From the NCBI GenBank assembly GCA_027858215.1, contig JAQIDD010000300.1, positions 1-8,065 on the forward strand: a stretch of DNA of 8,065 nt. The letters run 5' to 3'. This DNA comes from Candidatus Delongbacteria bacterium. Its GTDB lineage: Bacteria; Bacteroidota; Bacteroidia; Bacteroidales; ML635J-15. This document shows positions 1 through 6,372 of the stretch, in pieces. Position numbers and translations under genes: made by a program. Under the pieces are notes generated by a model. That model was not told where the DNA came from. It did not search any database and saw only the letters and a program-made list of their open reading frames with translations. Position 1 is the first letter of the stretch. Every line of letters begins with the position of its first letter.

Positions 1-1072
1 GCACAGGATATCCTTTCATTTCATATTCAGCAAATTTAAAGCCAGGCCGTTGTGTATCCCGGTCATCAAAATGCACCGTAACGCCTTTTGCTTTTAAGCC
101 AGTCATGATACCATCCACCTTCTCCCGGATGGCATCCAATTGTTCCTTGTTTTTGAAAATAGGTACAATTGCGACTTGTGTTGGTGCCAGTTTTGGTGGC
201 AAAACAAGACCCTTGTCATCAGAATGTGCCATTATAAGAGCTCCCATAAGACGAGTGGAAACGCCCCATGAACTGGCCCACACATATTCTTCTTTGTTGT
301 CTTTGGTCAGGAATTTCACATCAAACGCTTTGGCAAAATTCTGCCCCAGAAAATGTGATGTACCACTCTGCAAGGCTTTCCCGTCCTGCATTAACGCTTC
401 TATTGCATAGGTTTCAACGGCTCCGGCAAATCGTTCACTATCCGTTTTTGTACCAATAATTACAGGAATTCCCATCCAATTTTCAGCAAAATTAGCATAT
501 ACATTGATCATTTGCTTGGTTTCTTTAACAGCATCTTCCCTCGTTGCATGCGCAGTATGTCCTTCCTGCCAAAGAAATTCTGTTGTCCTCAGAAAAAAGC
601 GGGTACGCATTTCCCATCTCACAACATTAGCCCATTGATTTACAAGTATGGGAAGATCACGATAAGATTGTATCCAGTTTTTATAAGTATTCCAGATAAT
701 CGTTTCAGATGTGGGTCGTACAACCAGCTCCTCTTCTAACTTAGCATCAGGATCGACCACAATGCCTTCAGCTGAATTCTTAAGCCGGTAATGGGTTACC
801 ACTGCGCATTCTTTGGCAAAACCCTCTACATGTTTGGCTTCCTTTCCAAAAAAAGATTTCGGGATAAAAAGCGGAAAATAGGCATTTGAATGCCCTGTTT
901 CTTTAAACATGTTATCCAATACAGACTGCATTTTTTCCCAAATTGCATATCCGTATGGCTTGATCACCATACATCCTCTTACTGCAGAATTTTCTGCCAG
1001 ATCAGCTTTCACAACAAGTTCATTATACCATTGTGAATAGTTCTCGCTCCGTTTTGTTAATCCTTTTGTCAT
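1..1072 (-). CDS. proS: Prolyl-tRNA synthetase, eukaryote/archaeal-type (3'-truncated by window edge)
   Basis: The enzyme charges tRNA-Pro with proline in the cytoplasm (ATP-dependent, class II synthetase). Reading the minus strand from ATG at 1072-1070 gives 357 uninterrupted codons to the window edge. The start MTKGLTKRSENYSQWYNELV is typical of the short ProS form that lacks the bacterial editing insertion. Visible class II landmarks are the proline/ATP-site motif RPTSETIIW (about residues 119-127), the motif 2 loop RWEMRTRFFLRTTEFLWQEG (152-171) followed by HTAH, the SGTSHFLGQNF segment (236-246) and WGVSTRLMGAL (269-279). The anticodon-binding domain begins near residue 295 (LAPTQVAIVPI) and is cut off. 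The family is usually about 480-500 residues, so roughly the last quarter is missing. It is transcribed divergently from the lipoprotein gene. The start is chosen because it gives the canonical N-terminus; no clear Shine-Dalgarno precedes it, as is common in Bacteroidota. The family call is very secure. Confidence 0.97.
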   Translation of the reverse strand, partial: MTKGLTKRSENYSQWYNELVVKADLAENSAVRGCMVIKPYGYAIWEKMQSVLDNMFKETGHSNAYFPLFIPKSFFGKEAKHVEGFAKECAVVTHYRLKNSAEGIVVDPDAKLEEELVVRPTSETIIWNTYKNWIQSYRDLPILVNQWANVVRWEMRTRFFLRTTEFLWQEGHTAHATREDAVKETKQMINVYANFAENWMGIPVIIGTKTDSERFAGAVETYAIEALMQDGKALQSGTSHFLGQNFAKAFDVKFLTKDNKEEYVWASSWGVSTRLMGALIMAHSDDKGLVLPPKLAPTQVAIVPIFKNKEQLDAIREKVDGIMTGLKAKGVTVHFDDRDTQRPGFKFAEYEMKGYPV

Positions 1073-1147
1073 ATCAATCTTGGTATGAATTTTGTACCTT
1101 ATTAGTTAAAAAATAGGTTGTCAAAACTAAAAAAATAAGATATAATT
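1073..1147. promoter_or_regulatory. Divergent promoter region between proS and the lipoprotein gene
   Basis: These 75 bp must hold the promoters of both flanking genes. On the plus strand, TTTG at 1091-1094 and TAGGTTGT at 1114-1121 are 19 nt apart. This resembles the Bacteroidota -33/-7 pattern (TTTG, then TAnnTTTG), although the -7 box matches imperfectly. It would start transcription near 1127, about 20 nt before the lipoprotein ATG. On the minus strand, TTTTG (complement of 1122-1126) and TAAGGTAC (complement of 1094-1101) are 20 nt apart and are a weaker candidate for proS. The two candidates interlock, each -33 element lying next to or close to the other's -7 box, so they could compete for polymerase. 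This is inferred from consensus matching by eye only. Confidence 0.35.
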
Positions 1148-2605
1148 ATGAAACTTTTAAAACTATTATCACTCGCAATTATAATCTTTGCTACAAGTTG
1201 CACTACCAGTGTATATTTGGGCGAAGATAACGGTTATGATGATATTTATTATTCACCAGGTGATGAAGTAATATCTGAAAAGCCCGCTCAAGATTCTGAA
1301 TCGTACGATAACGAATATGAAAACAACTATGAAGACCCCGCATATCAGGATGATTATTATGCTGATGATGAATACTATTATGAAGACACAGCATATTATG
1401 ATGATACCGCTTATTATGACGATGGATACTACGATGATGAATATTATGGTGGTGGCGGCGATGTTGTAAACAACTACTACTATGGCAATTCATATTCCAG
1501 CCGGTTAAGGTATTTTCATGATTATTATTATGATCCCTGGTATTATGATAACTGGTATTCCGGCTGGGGATTTAACATTGGCTGGGGTTATCGTAACTAT
1601 TACAACTGGCATACTCCATGGTACACACACTGGAGTTATTACCCCTATTCCTCTCCTTATTGGAACGGTTATTACAATGGTTATTGGAATGGTTATTATA
1701 ATGGAACATATAACAACAATTATAATGACTGGATTGCTTATGAAAACAATGATGTGCATTACGGTCATCGCGGATCTGTAGGGGGAAATGGAACCGGTCA
1801 TCGTCCCGGCCCCGGGAATTCTGATGAAAACGACGGAAATAAACGGATTGATTCCAATATTCCTGCTGTAAATAATGCAAATAGAATGCAAACAGGCGAT
1901 GATGACAAACCCGTTGCTATACGTCGGGGCGAAAATAGTGATGTTAGCAGGACTGATAAAGGATCGTCCGTATCTGGAACAAGCCGTGATGATGGCAACA
2001 GACAAAACAAAGAACAACCCAATCAACGTCATTCTTACAGCGAATCCAGAGACAACAATAACGTACGACCTTCTGCTGTTGAAAGAGATAACAACAAACA
2101 GGTAAATAATCAACGGACGACAAATAAGCAACCCAGATATTATCAACGTCCTGACAATAAAACCGGTAACAGGTACAACACCAACCGTAGTTATAACCGT
2201 ACCCCATCAAGTACCAGAAATAACTATAATACATCAAGTGAGGTACAAGACAATTCTCGGTACACAAGGCCGTCTGGTAACACCAATACAAGGAACAACT
2301 ATTACAACAGGTCAGGAAGTTCCAATACTCATTACAGGACTGGAAGTTCAAGTACAAACCAAAACAATGCACGTCCGTCAAGGAGTTACAGCAGTCCTAC
2401 GAGAAGTAGCGGCAGCAACAGCAGGTCAATTAACCGCTCTTCTTCAAGTCCAACACGAAACAGCAGTAGCAGCAGCAGCAGCTCTTCATCACGTTCAGGC
2501 AGCTTCAGTGGCGGTTCTTCAAGTGGATCATCAGGAAGTTCCTCCGGGGGACGTTCATCCGGTGGTAGCTTTTCTGGTGGATCATCAGGGAGCCGAGGCA
2601 GATAA
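1148..2605 (+). CDS. Low-complexity Tyr/Asp- and Ser/Gly-rich surface lipoprotein
   Basis: This is a 485-aa protein of unknown function, probably lipid-anchored in the envelope. Residues 1-17 form a signal peptide (MKLLKLLSLAIIIFATS) ending at Cys18, the only cysteine and the likely lipidation site. The mature chain has distinct blocks. Residues 22-105 are strongly acidic and Tyr-rich (DDTAYYDD-type repeats, almost no Lys/Arg). Residues 108-200 are Tyr/Trp/Asn/Gly-rich (DPWYYDNWYSGWG and a 4-residue NGYY/NGYW repeat). Residues 205-430 are hydrophilic and basic, rich in Arg, Asn, Gln, Ser and Thr. Residues 430-485 are almost entirely Ser/Gly/Arg, including a run of about ten serines, and end SGSRGR. 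Proteins of this shape occur in Bacteroidota and are sometimes labelled 'vitellogenin II-like', a name that carries no functional meaning. The gene lies 53 bp upstream of a FadL-type porin gene, so an operon is likely. The start is the only ATG giving a signal peptide. A role as a disordered surface coat or adhesive layer is possible but unproven. Confidence 0.85.
   Translation: MKLLKLLSLAIIIFATSCTTSVYLGEDNGYDDIYYSPGDEVISEKPAQDSESYDNEYENNYEDPAYQDDYYADDEYYYEDTAYYDDTAYYDDGYYDDEYYGGGGDVVNNYYYGNSYSSRLRYFHDYYYDPWYYDNWYSGWGFNIGWGYRNYYNWHTPWYTHWSYYPYSSPYWNGYYNGYWNGYYNGTYNNNYNDWIAYENNDVHYGHRGSVGGNGTGHRPGPGNSDENDGNKRIDSNIPAVNNANRMQTGDDDKPVAIRRGENSDVSRTDKGSSVSGTSRDDGNRQNKEQPNQRHSYSESRDNNNVRPSAVERDNNKQVNNQRTTNKQPRYYQRPDNKTGNRYNTNRSYNRTPSSTRNNYNTSSEVQDNSRYTRPSGNTNTRNNYYNRSGSSNTHYRTGSSSTNQNNARPSRSYSSPTRSSGSNSRSINRSSSSPTRNSSSSSSSSSSRSGSFSGGSSSGSSGSSSGGRSSGGSFSGGSSGSRGR
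1664..1711 (+). repeat. In-frame 12-bp tandem repeat (NGYY units)
   Basis: Inside the lipoprotein gene, units of the form AATGGTTATTAT recur at 1664, 1676 and 1688, with a degenerate fourth unit at 1700. They encode NGYY, NGYW, NGYY and NGTY. The period is a whole number of codons, so slippage would change protein length without a frameshift. Confidence 0.7.
2461..2482 (+). repeat. AGC trinucleotide microsatellite (poly-serine)
   Basis: A run of AGC/AGT codons in the Ser-rich tail of the lipoprotein (around residues 439-445) forms a short trinucleotide microsatellite, CAGCAGTAGC followed by AGC repeats. It switches to TCT/TCA serine codons downstream, which breaks the perfect repeat. Length changes would remain in frame. 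Confidence 0.6.
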
Positions 2606-2632
2606 TAAATTATTGTGTAATGGATTTTTAAC

Positions 2633-2662
2633 ATGAACAAAAACAAAATAACAAAACGATGA
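2633..2662 (+). other. Possible 9-codon mini-ORF overlapping the porin start (ATGA)
   Basis: ATG at 2633 opens a short frame encoding MNKNKITKR, whose TGA (2660-2662) overlaps the porin ATG (2659-2661) as ATGA. This arrangement can couple translation of a downstream gene to ribosomes terminating on the short frame. There is no Shine-Dalgarno before the mini-ORF and the A-rich composition makes chance occurrence plausible, so this is only a candidate. Confidence 0.25.
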
Positions 2663-4110
2663 AAAGATACATTATAAGTACACTATTAATGGCCCTCAGC
2701 CTGGGACTTTTTGCCCAGAATCAGGTTGATGCCCTTCGCTACTCGTGGCTCAATCCTTCAGGCACAGCACGATATAACAGCATGGGCGGGGCTTTTGGAA
2801 GTTTGGGAGGTGATTTCGGAGCCATCTCGCAAAACCCGGCAGCACTCGGTGTATTTCGCAAATCTGAAATCACATTTACCCCTGGTATTATGTACACACA
2901 AACTGATGCGGCATACATTGACAAGAAATCCAGCGATTTCACGTATAACATGAACATCAGCAACCTGGGGTATGTCGGCACGATGTTATTTGAAAGTGAA
3001 GGCAATGCACTCAAAAGCCTGAATTTTGGATTCGGCTACAACCAACTCAACAATTTTAATCAATGCATTAAAATTGAGGGCATCAATGAGAACAACTCAA
3101 TGGCTCAGTATTTTGCTGCTACCTCAGATGGATACAAACCGGAAAATCTCGGCGACTTCTACGGCTGGCCTGCATATTACACATACCTCATGGACCCTGC
3201 CAACGCAGATTCCACAAGTTACATTTCCAACATAGGTTCATTCGGCCAGGAACAAAAAGAAAACATCCAACGCAGTGGAAACGTAGGTGAATATGTATTA
3301 TCCATGGGCATGAATTTTGATCATACGTTGTATGCAGGCGCCAGTTTTGGTATCCAGCAGGTAGATTTTGAACAGAGCAATTTTTACGCTGAAAATGATG
3401 TCAATGATGTCATTGATAATTTCAATTCCTTCACTTACGAAGAAACACTGAAAACCAGCGGCACAGGTTACAATTTCAAAATGGGGGTTATTTATCGACC
3501 GCTGGATTGGCTACGAACCAGTGTGGCGTTGCATACACCTACTTTTTATAATTTGCACGATGAGTATTCCACGTATTTCTCCTCACAATGGGATTCAACA
3601 TGGATGAGCCAGACAAAGGAATCTCCTTTGGGGCGGTATAATTACAAACTCACATCTCCATTCCGTGCTCAGGCCGGGCTTGCTACTGTCCTTTTCAACA
3701 GCACCATTCTGAGTGTGGATTATGAATATGCCAATTACGGCATCAGCAAGCTCAGGGCATCAGATTACGCCTTTGATGATGAAAATGAAATCATTGCCGA
3801 TTATTATACCGGCACGCACAACATCAAAGCAGGTGCTGAATACCGCATCGGGATGGTTGCTTTCCGCCTGGGCTGGGCCTATTATGACTCCCCTTACACG
3901 GATGAGACCTTTAACAGCGATGCCAGTTTTATGCAATATTCAGGCGGAATCGGGATACGCAATGAATCCTTCTTTTTTGATCTCGGCTATGTTTTCCAGG
4001 ACAGAAGCGAAAAATATTTCCTTTACGAAAGCAGTGCTGTCAGCAGCCCGGTTGCCAACATGGATATTCAACGACATGCTGTGATGGCAACCGTTGGTAT
4101 CAGGTTTTGA
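2659..4110 (+). CDS. FadL/OmpP1-family outer-membrane transport protein
   Basis: This is a 483-aa outer-membrane beta-barrel related to FadL/TodX (Toluene_X family), which moves hydrophobic small molecules across the outer membrane. Residues 1-20 are a signal peptide (MKRYIISTLLMALSLGLFAQ). The mature N-terminus carries the family's glycine-rich hatch-like segment (ARYNSMGGAFGSLGGD, 37-52) and the conserved NPA motif (QNPAALGVFRKSE, 58-70). The rest consists of alternating amphipathic strands with Tyr/Phe/Trp girdles and acidic loops. The protein ends VMATVGIRF, the terminal-Phe beta-signal expected for BAM-dependent insertion. Length fits Bacteroidota members, which databases have often called 'hemin receptor'; nothing here supports heme as the substrate. 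It follows the lipoprotein gene by 53 bp with no obvious terminator between them, suggesting co-transcription. No Shine-Dalgarno is visible. The start ATG overlaps the TGA of a 9-codon mini-ORF (2633-2662). The family is secure and the substrate unknown. Confidence 0.9.
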   Translation: MKRYIISTLLMALSLGLFAQNQVDALRYSWLNPSGTARYNSMGGAFGSLGGDFGAISQNPAALGVFRKSEITFTPGIMYTQTDAAYIDKKSSDFTYNMNISNLGYVGTMLFESEGNALKSLNFGFGYNQLNNFNQCIKIEGINENNSMAQYFAATSDGYKPENLGDFYGWPAYYTYLMDPANADSTSYISNIGSFGQEQKENIQRSGNVGEYVLSMGMNFDHTLYAGASFGIQQVDFEQSNFYAENDVNDVIDNFNSFTYEETLKTSGTGYNFKMGVIYRPLDWLRTSVALHTPTFYNLHDEYSTYFSSQWDSTWMSQTKESPLGRYNYKLTSPFRAQAGLATVLFNSTILSVDYEYANYGISKLRASDYAFDDENEIIADYYTGTHNIKAGAEYRIGMVAFRLGWAYYDSPYTDETFNSDASFMQYSGGIGIRNESFFFDLGYVFQDRSEKYFLYESSAVSSPVANMDIQRHAVMATVGIRF

Positions 4111-4296
4111 CCACTAGGACGCAGAGAACTGAAAAAAATTGAATTAACCCGCTCATCAGAAATGATACTTGATGCTGGTATTAAAGTAAGAACATCCCAT
4201 TTAACCCCGACCTTGACCTTCATTTCCGGGGGGTACGAAACAATAAGATAATACATGGGCTTTAGCCCTGAAATTTTTGCGATTTTCTGCCTTTGC

Positions 4297-4323
4297 TCCT
4301 CACACCAAACTTAGATGTGGGGG
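4297..4323 (+). terminator. Possible terminator-like hairpin downstream of the porin gene
   Basis: TCCTCACA and TGTGGGGG can pair over 8 bp, including two G-U pairs, around an 11-nt loop. It is followed by GCTTTACTTTG, which is T-rich but not a clean T-run. It lies about 190 bp beyond the porin stop codon. This is the best candidate for ending the lipoprotein/porin transcript, but it is weak as an intrinsic terminator. Confidence 0.25.
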
Positions 4324-4495
4324 CTTTACTTTGAGCAGTTACTTTTGTTGATATACCATTTTTTTGTTCACATTGATTAGTTACCAAACATCAAATCCTT
4401 TTTAAATTCAAGTTCATAAAAAGTAAACAGGTATGAATAATTTGTCAGGCTAATCAGTTACAATTATCCAAAATATGTAAAAAAACAAAATACCA

Positions 4496-4525
4496 TTGTT
4501 TGTATTAATAAAATGGTTATACTTG
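4496..4525 (+). promoter_or_regulatory. Candidate Bacteroidota-type promoter for the first T9SS gene
   Basis: TTG at 4496-4498 and TATACTTG at 4518-4525 are 19 nt apart. The second box matches TAnnTTTG at all but one specified position. The predicted transcription start falls near 4531, a few bases before the left edge of the conserved leader at 4536. The whole repeat would then be the 5' untranslated region. The corresponding place before the second leader does not show an equally good match. Confidence 0.35.
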
Positions 4526-4535
4526 GAATGGTAAT

Positions 4536-4654
4536 TTTGCAGAAAAGCAGCCCTGCGGCATTCCATTGCGTATTGATAGGAGAGTAAACATGGTGAAATA
4601 GACGAGTGCCCCTTGATATGTTAATTGCTTTTAACTTGTGTAAAAACAGATTAT
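4536..4654 (+). promoter_or_regulatory. Conserved 119-bp leader, copy 1 (candidate structured 5' UTR)
   Basis: This block matches 6254-6372 without gaps and with three substitutions (4574 T/A, 4635 C/T, 4641 T/A). It ends exactly at the start codon, and similarity stops abruptly to its left. Possible RNA pairings are GCAG 4539-4542 with CTGC 4553-4556; GGCATTC 4557-4563 with GAGTGCC 4604-4610 (7 bp, one G-U); and GTTAA 4620-4624 with TTAAC 4631-4635. The large central loop contains AGGAG (4578-4582) and, 7 nt later, ATG GTG AAA TAG (4590-4601), a 3-codon frame. The substitution at 4635 turns a G-C pair into G-U, and the other two fall in unpaired positions. It matches no riboswitch class that I recognise. 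Confidence 0.6.
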
Positions 4655-6187
4655 ATGAAAAACCCAAAACTACTCCCAATTTTATTGGTTTTGCTACTTG
4701 CAAAAACAATCACTTACGCCCAACCCGAAAGCTTTTACCACGAGTTCCCTGTACAATTTAATGATTCAGTTGAAATGGCCTTTCAGCAAAATTCATTTCA
4801 GATAAGTGACAGTACCTATTTATCTACAGGTAATCGTGGTATAAATTTTTATGGCCTTGCAGGGCGTGTCATCTGGGATTCTGCCGGTAATGTATTAGAT
4901 GCCAAATACCTCGATGTGGATGAATCTTTTTACTTAAATGGTTTAACACGTATAGATTCAAATCGTTTTTTATTGTATGGACAATTTGATTTATACCATG
5001 ATAGCACCGGTAGTCTAATTGACCATACCGCAGCCATGGTTTGTTTTAATAAAAATGGAGATGTAATCTGGCAAAAGGCATATGGTGGTTATGCCCCGGG
5101 TTTTCCCGATATTGAAGCCCCGTGGTATGATTATGATGATTCATTCCTGGACGTTAAAATAGACAGTTTGAATGAACGCATTTATGCAATTGGTGGTTCC
5201 AATGCGTTTAATGTGGAACATGAATATAAACCTTATGTGGTATGTACAAATTATAATGGAGATACCATCTGGACATGGACTATGCCGGACATGCCCAATC
5301 ACAATGGAGGCTCAATATCTGGAGCCACTATAACCACCGAAAGTGATCTAATGCTTGTTGGACAGATGCCTCGCCATGGGCCGGGTAAAGCCAGTTATAC
5401 CAAAGGACTGGTTCTTAAATTATCAGGAGAAGGCAACATGGAATGGTATAAGCTATGGGGTGACGACTGGATTCCGAACACATACGATATAGTTGAAACT
5501 AATGAAAACGAATATGTTTTTGGAGGGATATATACAGTAACAGAGCCTGATACTTTATTGTATGGTGTGGATGTAGGAGTTTTGAAAAAAATAGACGATT
5601 CAGGAAATTTTCTTTCAGAAAAGCATATAACGCGGGATACCAACGATATTATAAGAATTTATAAAATGATTAAAAAAGAATATGGCTTTGCAGTTATTGG
5701 AAGTTTTAGAATAAATGATATAGACAATTTTTATGTGAATAAATATACCAATGACCTCAATATTATTAGTGAAAAAAATTATGTAATAGAAAATAATCCT
5801 TATGGAACTTTTGGCATTAGAGGTATTAGTGAAACTTATGACGGAGGCTATCTTTATACAGGTTACGGCGGAGACCAAACTAACATGGTTATGAAATCAG
5901 ACGGGGAATTTAACTTTCCATTATCCGAGGGCTGGCAGGCAATTTATGTTCCCAATACGAAAACTGAAATTCGTTTTTATCCCAATCCTGCTACAAAGAT
6001 ATTGTATGTAAAATCAACTGGCAATAAGCCACTTGAAGACATTAAGATTTATGATATGTATGGACGAATTGTAATGGAACAATATTGTGATAATGCATAC
6101 TGTCAGATAAATGTAGGTCATATCAAATCCGGATTGTATGTACTCCGTGTAAACAAGTTGTATTCCGGAAAATTAATTATAAAATAA
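4655..6187 (+). CDS. T9SS-secreted protein with C-terminal sorting domain, paralog 1
   Basis: This 510-aa protein is probably exported across the inner membrane by Sec and across the outer membrane by the type IX system, then released or surface-attached. Residues 1-23 are a signal peptide (MKNPKLLPIL..., ending TYAQ). The body has recurring Gly-Asp/aromatic motifs at about 50-70 residue spacing: NGDVIWQKAYGG (134-145), NGDTIWTWTMPD (201-212), GNMEWYKLWGD (260-270), SGNFLSEKHI (316-325) and DLNIISEKNY (367-376). This suggests beta-propeller-like blades, an inference from pattern alone. Residues 437-510 form a Por-secretion/T9SS type A tail: YPNP (442-445), IKIYDMYGR (463-471), SGLYVLRV (492-499) and a basic KLIIK end. 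No catalytic motif is visible. The ATG at 4655 is preferred over TTG at 4625 because it starts the signal peptide and sits at the end of the conserved leader. A close paralog follows 185 bp downstream. Confidence 0.88.
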   Translation: MKNPKLLPILLVLLLAKTITYAQPESFYHEFPVQFNDSVEMAFQQNSFQISDSTYLSTGNRGINFYGLAGRVIWDSAGNVLDAKYLDVDESFYLNGLTRIDSNRFLLYGQFDLYHDSTGSLIDHTAAMVCFNKNGDVIWQKAYGGYAPGFPDIEAPWYDYDDSFLDVKIDSLNERIYAIGGSNAFNVEHEYKPYVVCTNYNGDTIWTWTMPDMPNHNGGSISGATITTESDLMLVGQMPRHGPGKASYTKGLVLKLSGEGNMEWYKLWGDDWIPNTYDIVETNENEYVFGGIYTVTEPDTLLYGVDVGVLKKIDDSGNFLSEKHITRDTNDIIRIYKMIKKEYGFAVIGSFRINDIDNFYVNKYTNDLNIISEKNYVIENNPYGTFGIRGISETYDGGYLYTGYGGDQTNMVMKSDGEFNFPLSEGWQAIYVPNTKTEIRFYPNPATKILYVKSTGNKPLEDIKIYDMYGRIVMEQYCDNAYCQINVGHIKSGLYVLRVNKLYSGKLIIK

Positions 6188-6253
6188 TAAGAGATATGAT
6201 TTTAAAAACCATGCGATTAAAATTTCTTTACATACCTGCTATTGCGTTAGGTC
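6188..6253. other. Spacer between paralog 1 and the second leader
   Basis: This 66-bp AT-rich stretch has no ORF, clear terminator or strong promoter. It carries ATGATTTTAAAA at 6196-6207, which recurs at 7922-7933 just after the second paralog. That suggests the duplicated unit originally included some 3' flank. The lack of a terminator leaves open read-through from the first gene into the second. Confidence 0.5.
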
Positions 6254-6372
6254 TTTGCAGAAAAGCAGCCCTGCGGCATTCCATTGCGTATAGATAGGAG
6301 AGTAAACATGGTGAAATAGACGAGTGCCCCTTGATATGTTAATTGCTTTTAATTTGTGAAAAAACAGATTAT
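6254..6372 (+). promoter_or_regulatory. Conserved 119-bp leader, copy 2 (candidate structured 5' UTR)
   Basis: This is the second copy of the leader, exactly 1718 bp downstream of copy 1. It retains all the proposed stems, the AGGAG sequence and the ATG GTG AAA TAG mini-frame (6308-6319). The substitution at 6353 (T for C) keeps the last stem as a G-U pair. The substitution at 6292 (A for T) puts a stop in the plus-strand frame that reads QKSSPAAFHCV in copy 1, so that frame is not a conserved protein. Upstream sequence is unrelated to that of copy 1. Confidence 0.6.

Larger units (their letters stand above)
4111..4535. other. Non-coding interval with several small hairpins
   Basis: No convincing gene is present in these 425 bp; frames on both strands are short and resemble no family I recognise. 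Three inverted repeats are visible: CCCCG 4205-4209 with CGGGG 4227-4231; GGGC 4257-4260 with GCCC 4265-4268 (TTTA loop); and TCCTCACA 4297-4304 with TGTGGGGG 4316-4323 (8 bp including two G-U pairs). The first 200 bp have the look of degenerate dispersed intergenic repeat material. The last 170 bp are AT-rich and should contain the promoter of the downstream secreted-protein gene. Confidence 0.6.

Noticed and set aside
105..739. Plus-strand frames opposite proS (105-410, 268-459, 512-739)
   Set aside because: They are antisense shadows of a clearly conserved prolyl-tRNA synthetase and show no independent domain features.
1118..1146. E. coli-like promoter TTGTCA-17 nt-TATAAT before the lipoprotein gene
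   Set aside because: Initiation would fall inside the first codons of the gene, and Bacteroidota primary sigma factors use a different consensus. The region is simply AT-rich.
1505..2146. 213-codon minus-strand frame inside the lipoprotein gene, rich in Ile/Val
   Set aside because: It is the complement of Asn/Tyr/Asp-rich codons (AAT, TAT, GAT give Ile/Ile/Ile), a composition artefact that mimics a membrane protein.
4068..4256. Minus-strand 62-codon frame after the porin gene
   Set aside because: It overlaps the porin 3' end, has no recognisable family, and covers hairpin-bearing, repeat-like DNA.
4529..4588. Plus-strand 19-codon frame from ATG 4529 (MVILQKSSPAAFHCVLIGE)
   Set aside because: In copy 2 the equivalent codon is TAG and the ATG is absent, so the frame is not conserved despite the near-identical DNA.
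4625..4654. TTG-initiated 10-codon N-terminal extension of the first T9SS protein (and 6343-6372 for the second)
   Set aside because: It would place charged and polar residues before a normal signal peptide. The ATG starts at 4655 and 6373 give standard signal sequences and coincide with the end of the leader.
4464..4709. Minus-strand frame across leader copy 1, with a similar frame over copy 2 (6239-6421), sharing ISRGTRLFHHVYSPI
   Set aside because: The similarity is just the DNA repeat read backwards. Two of the three substitutions change an amino acid in that frame, the flanking parts are unrelated, and the frame runs into the signal-peptide region of the real genes.
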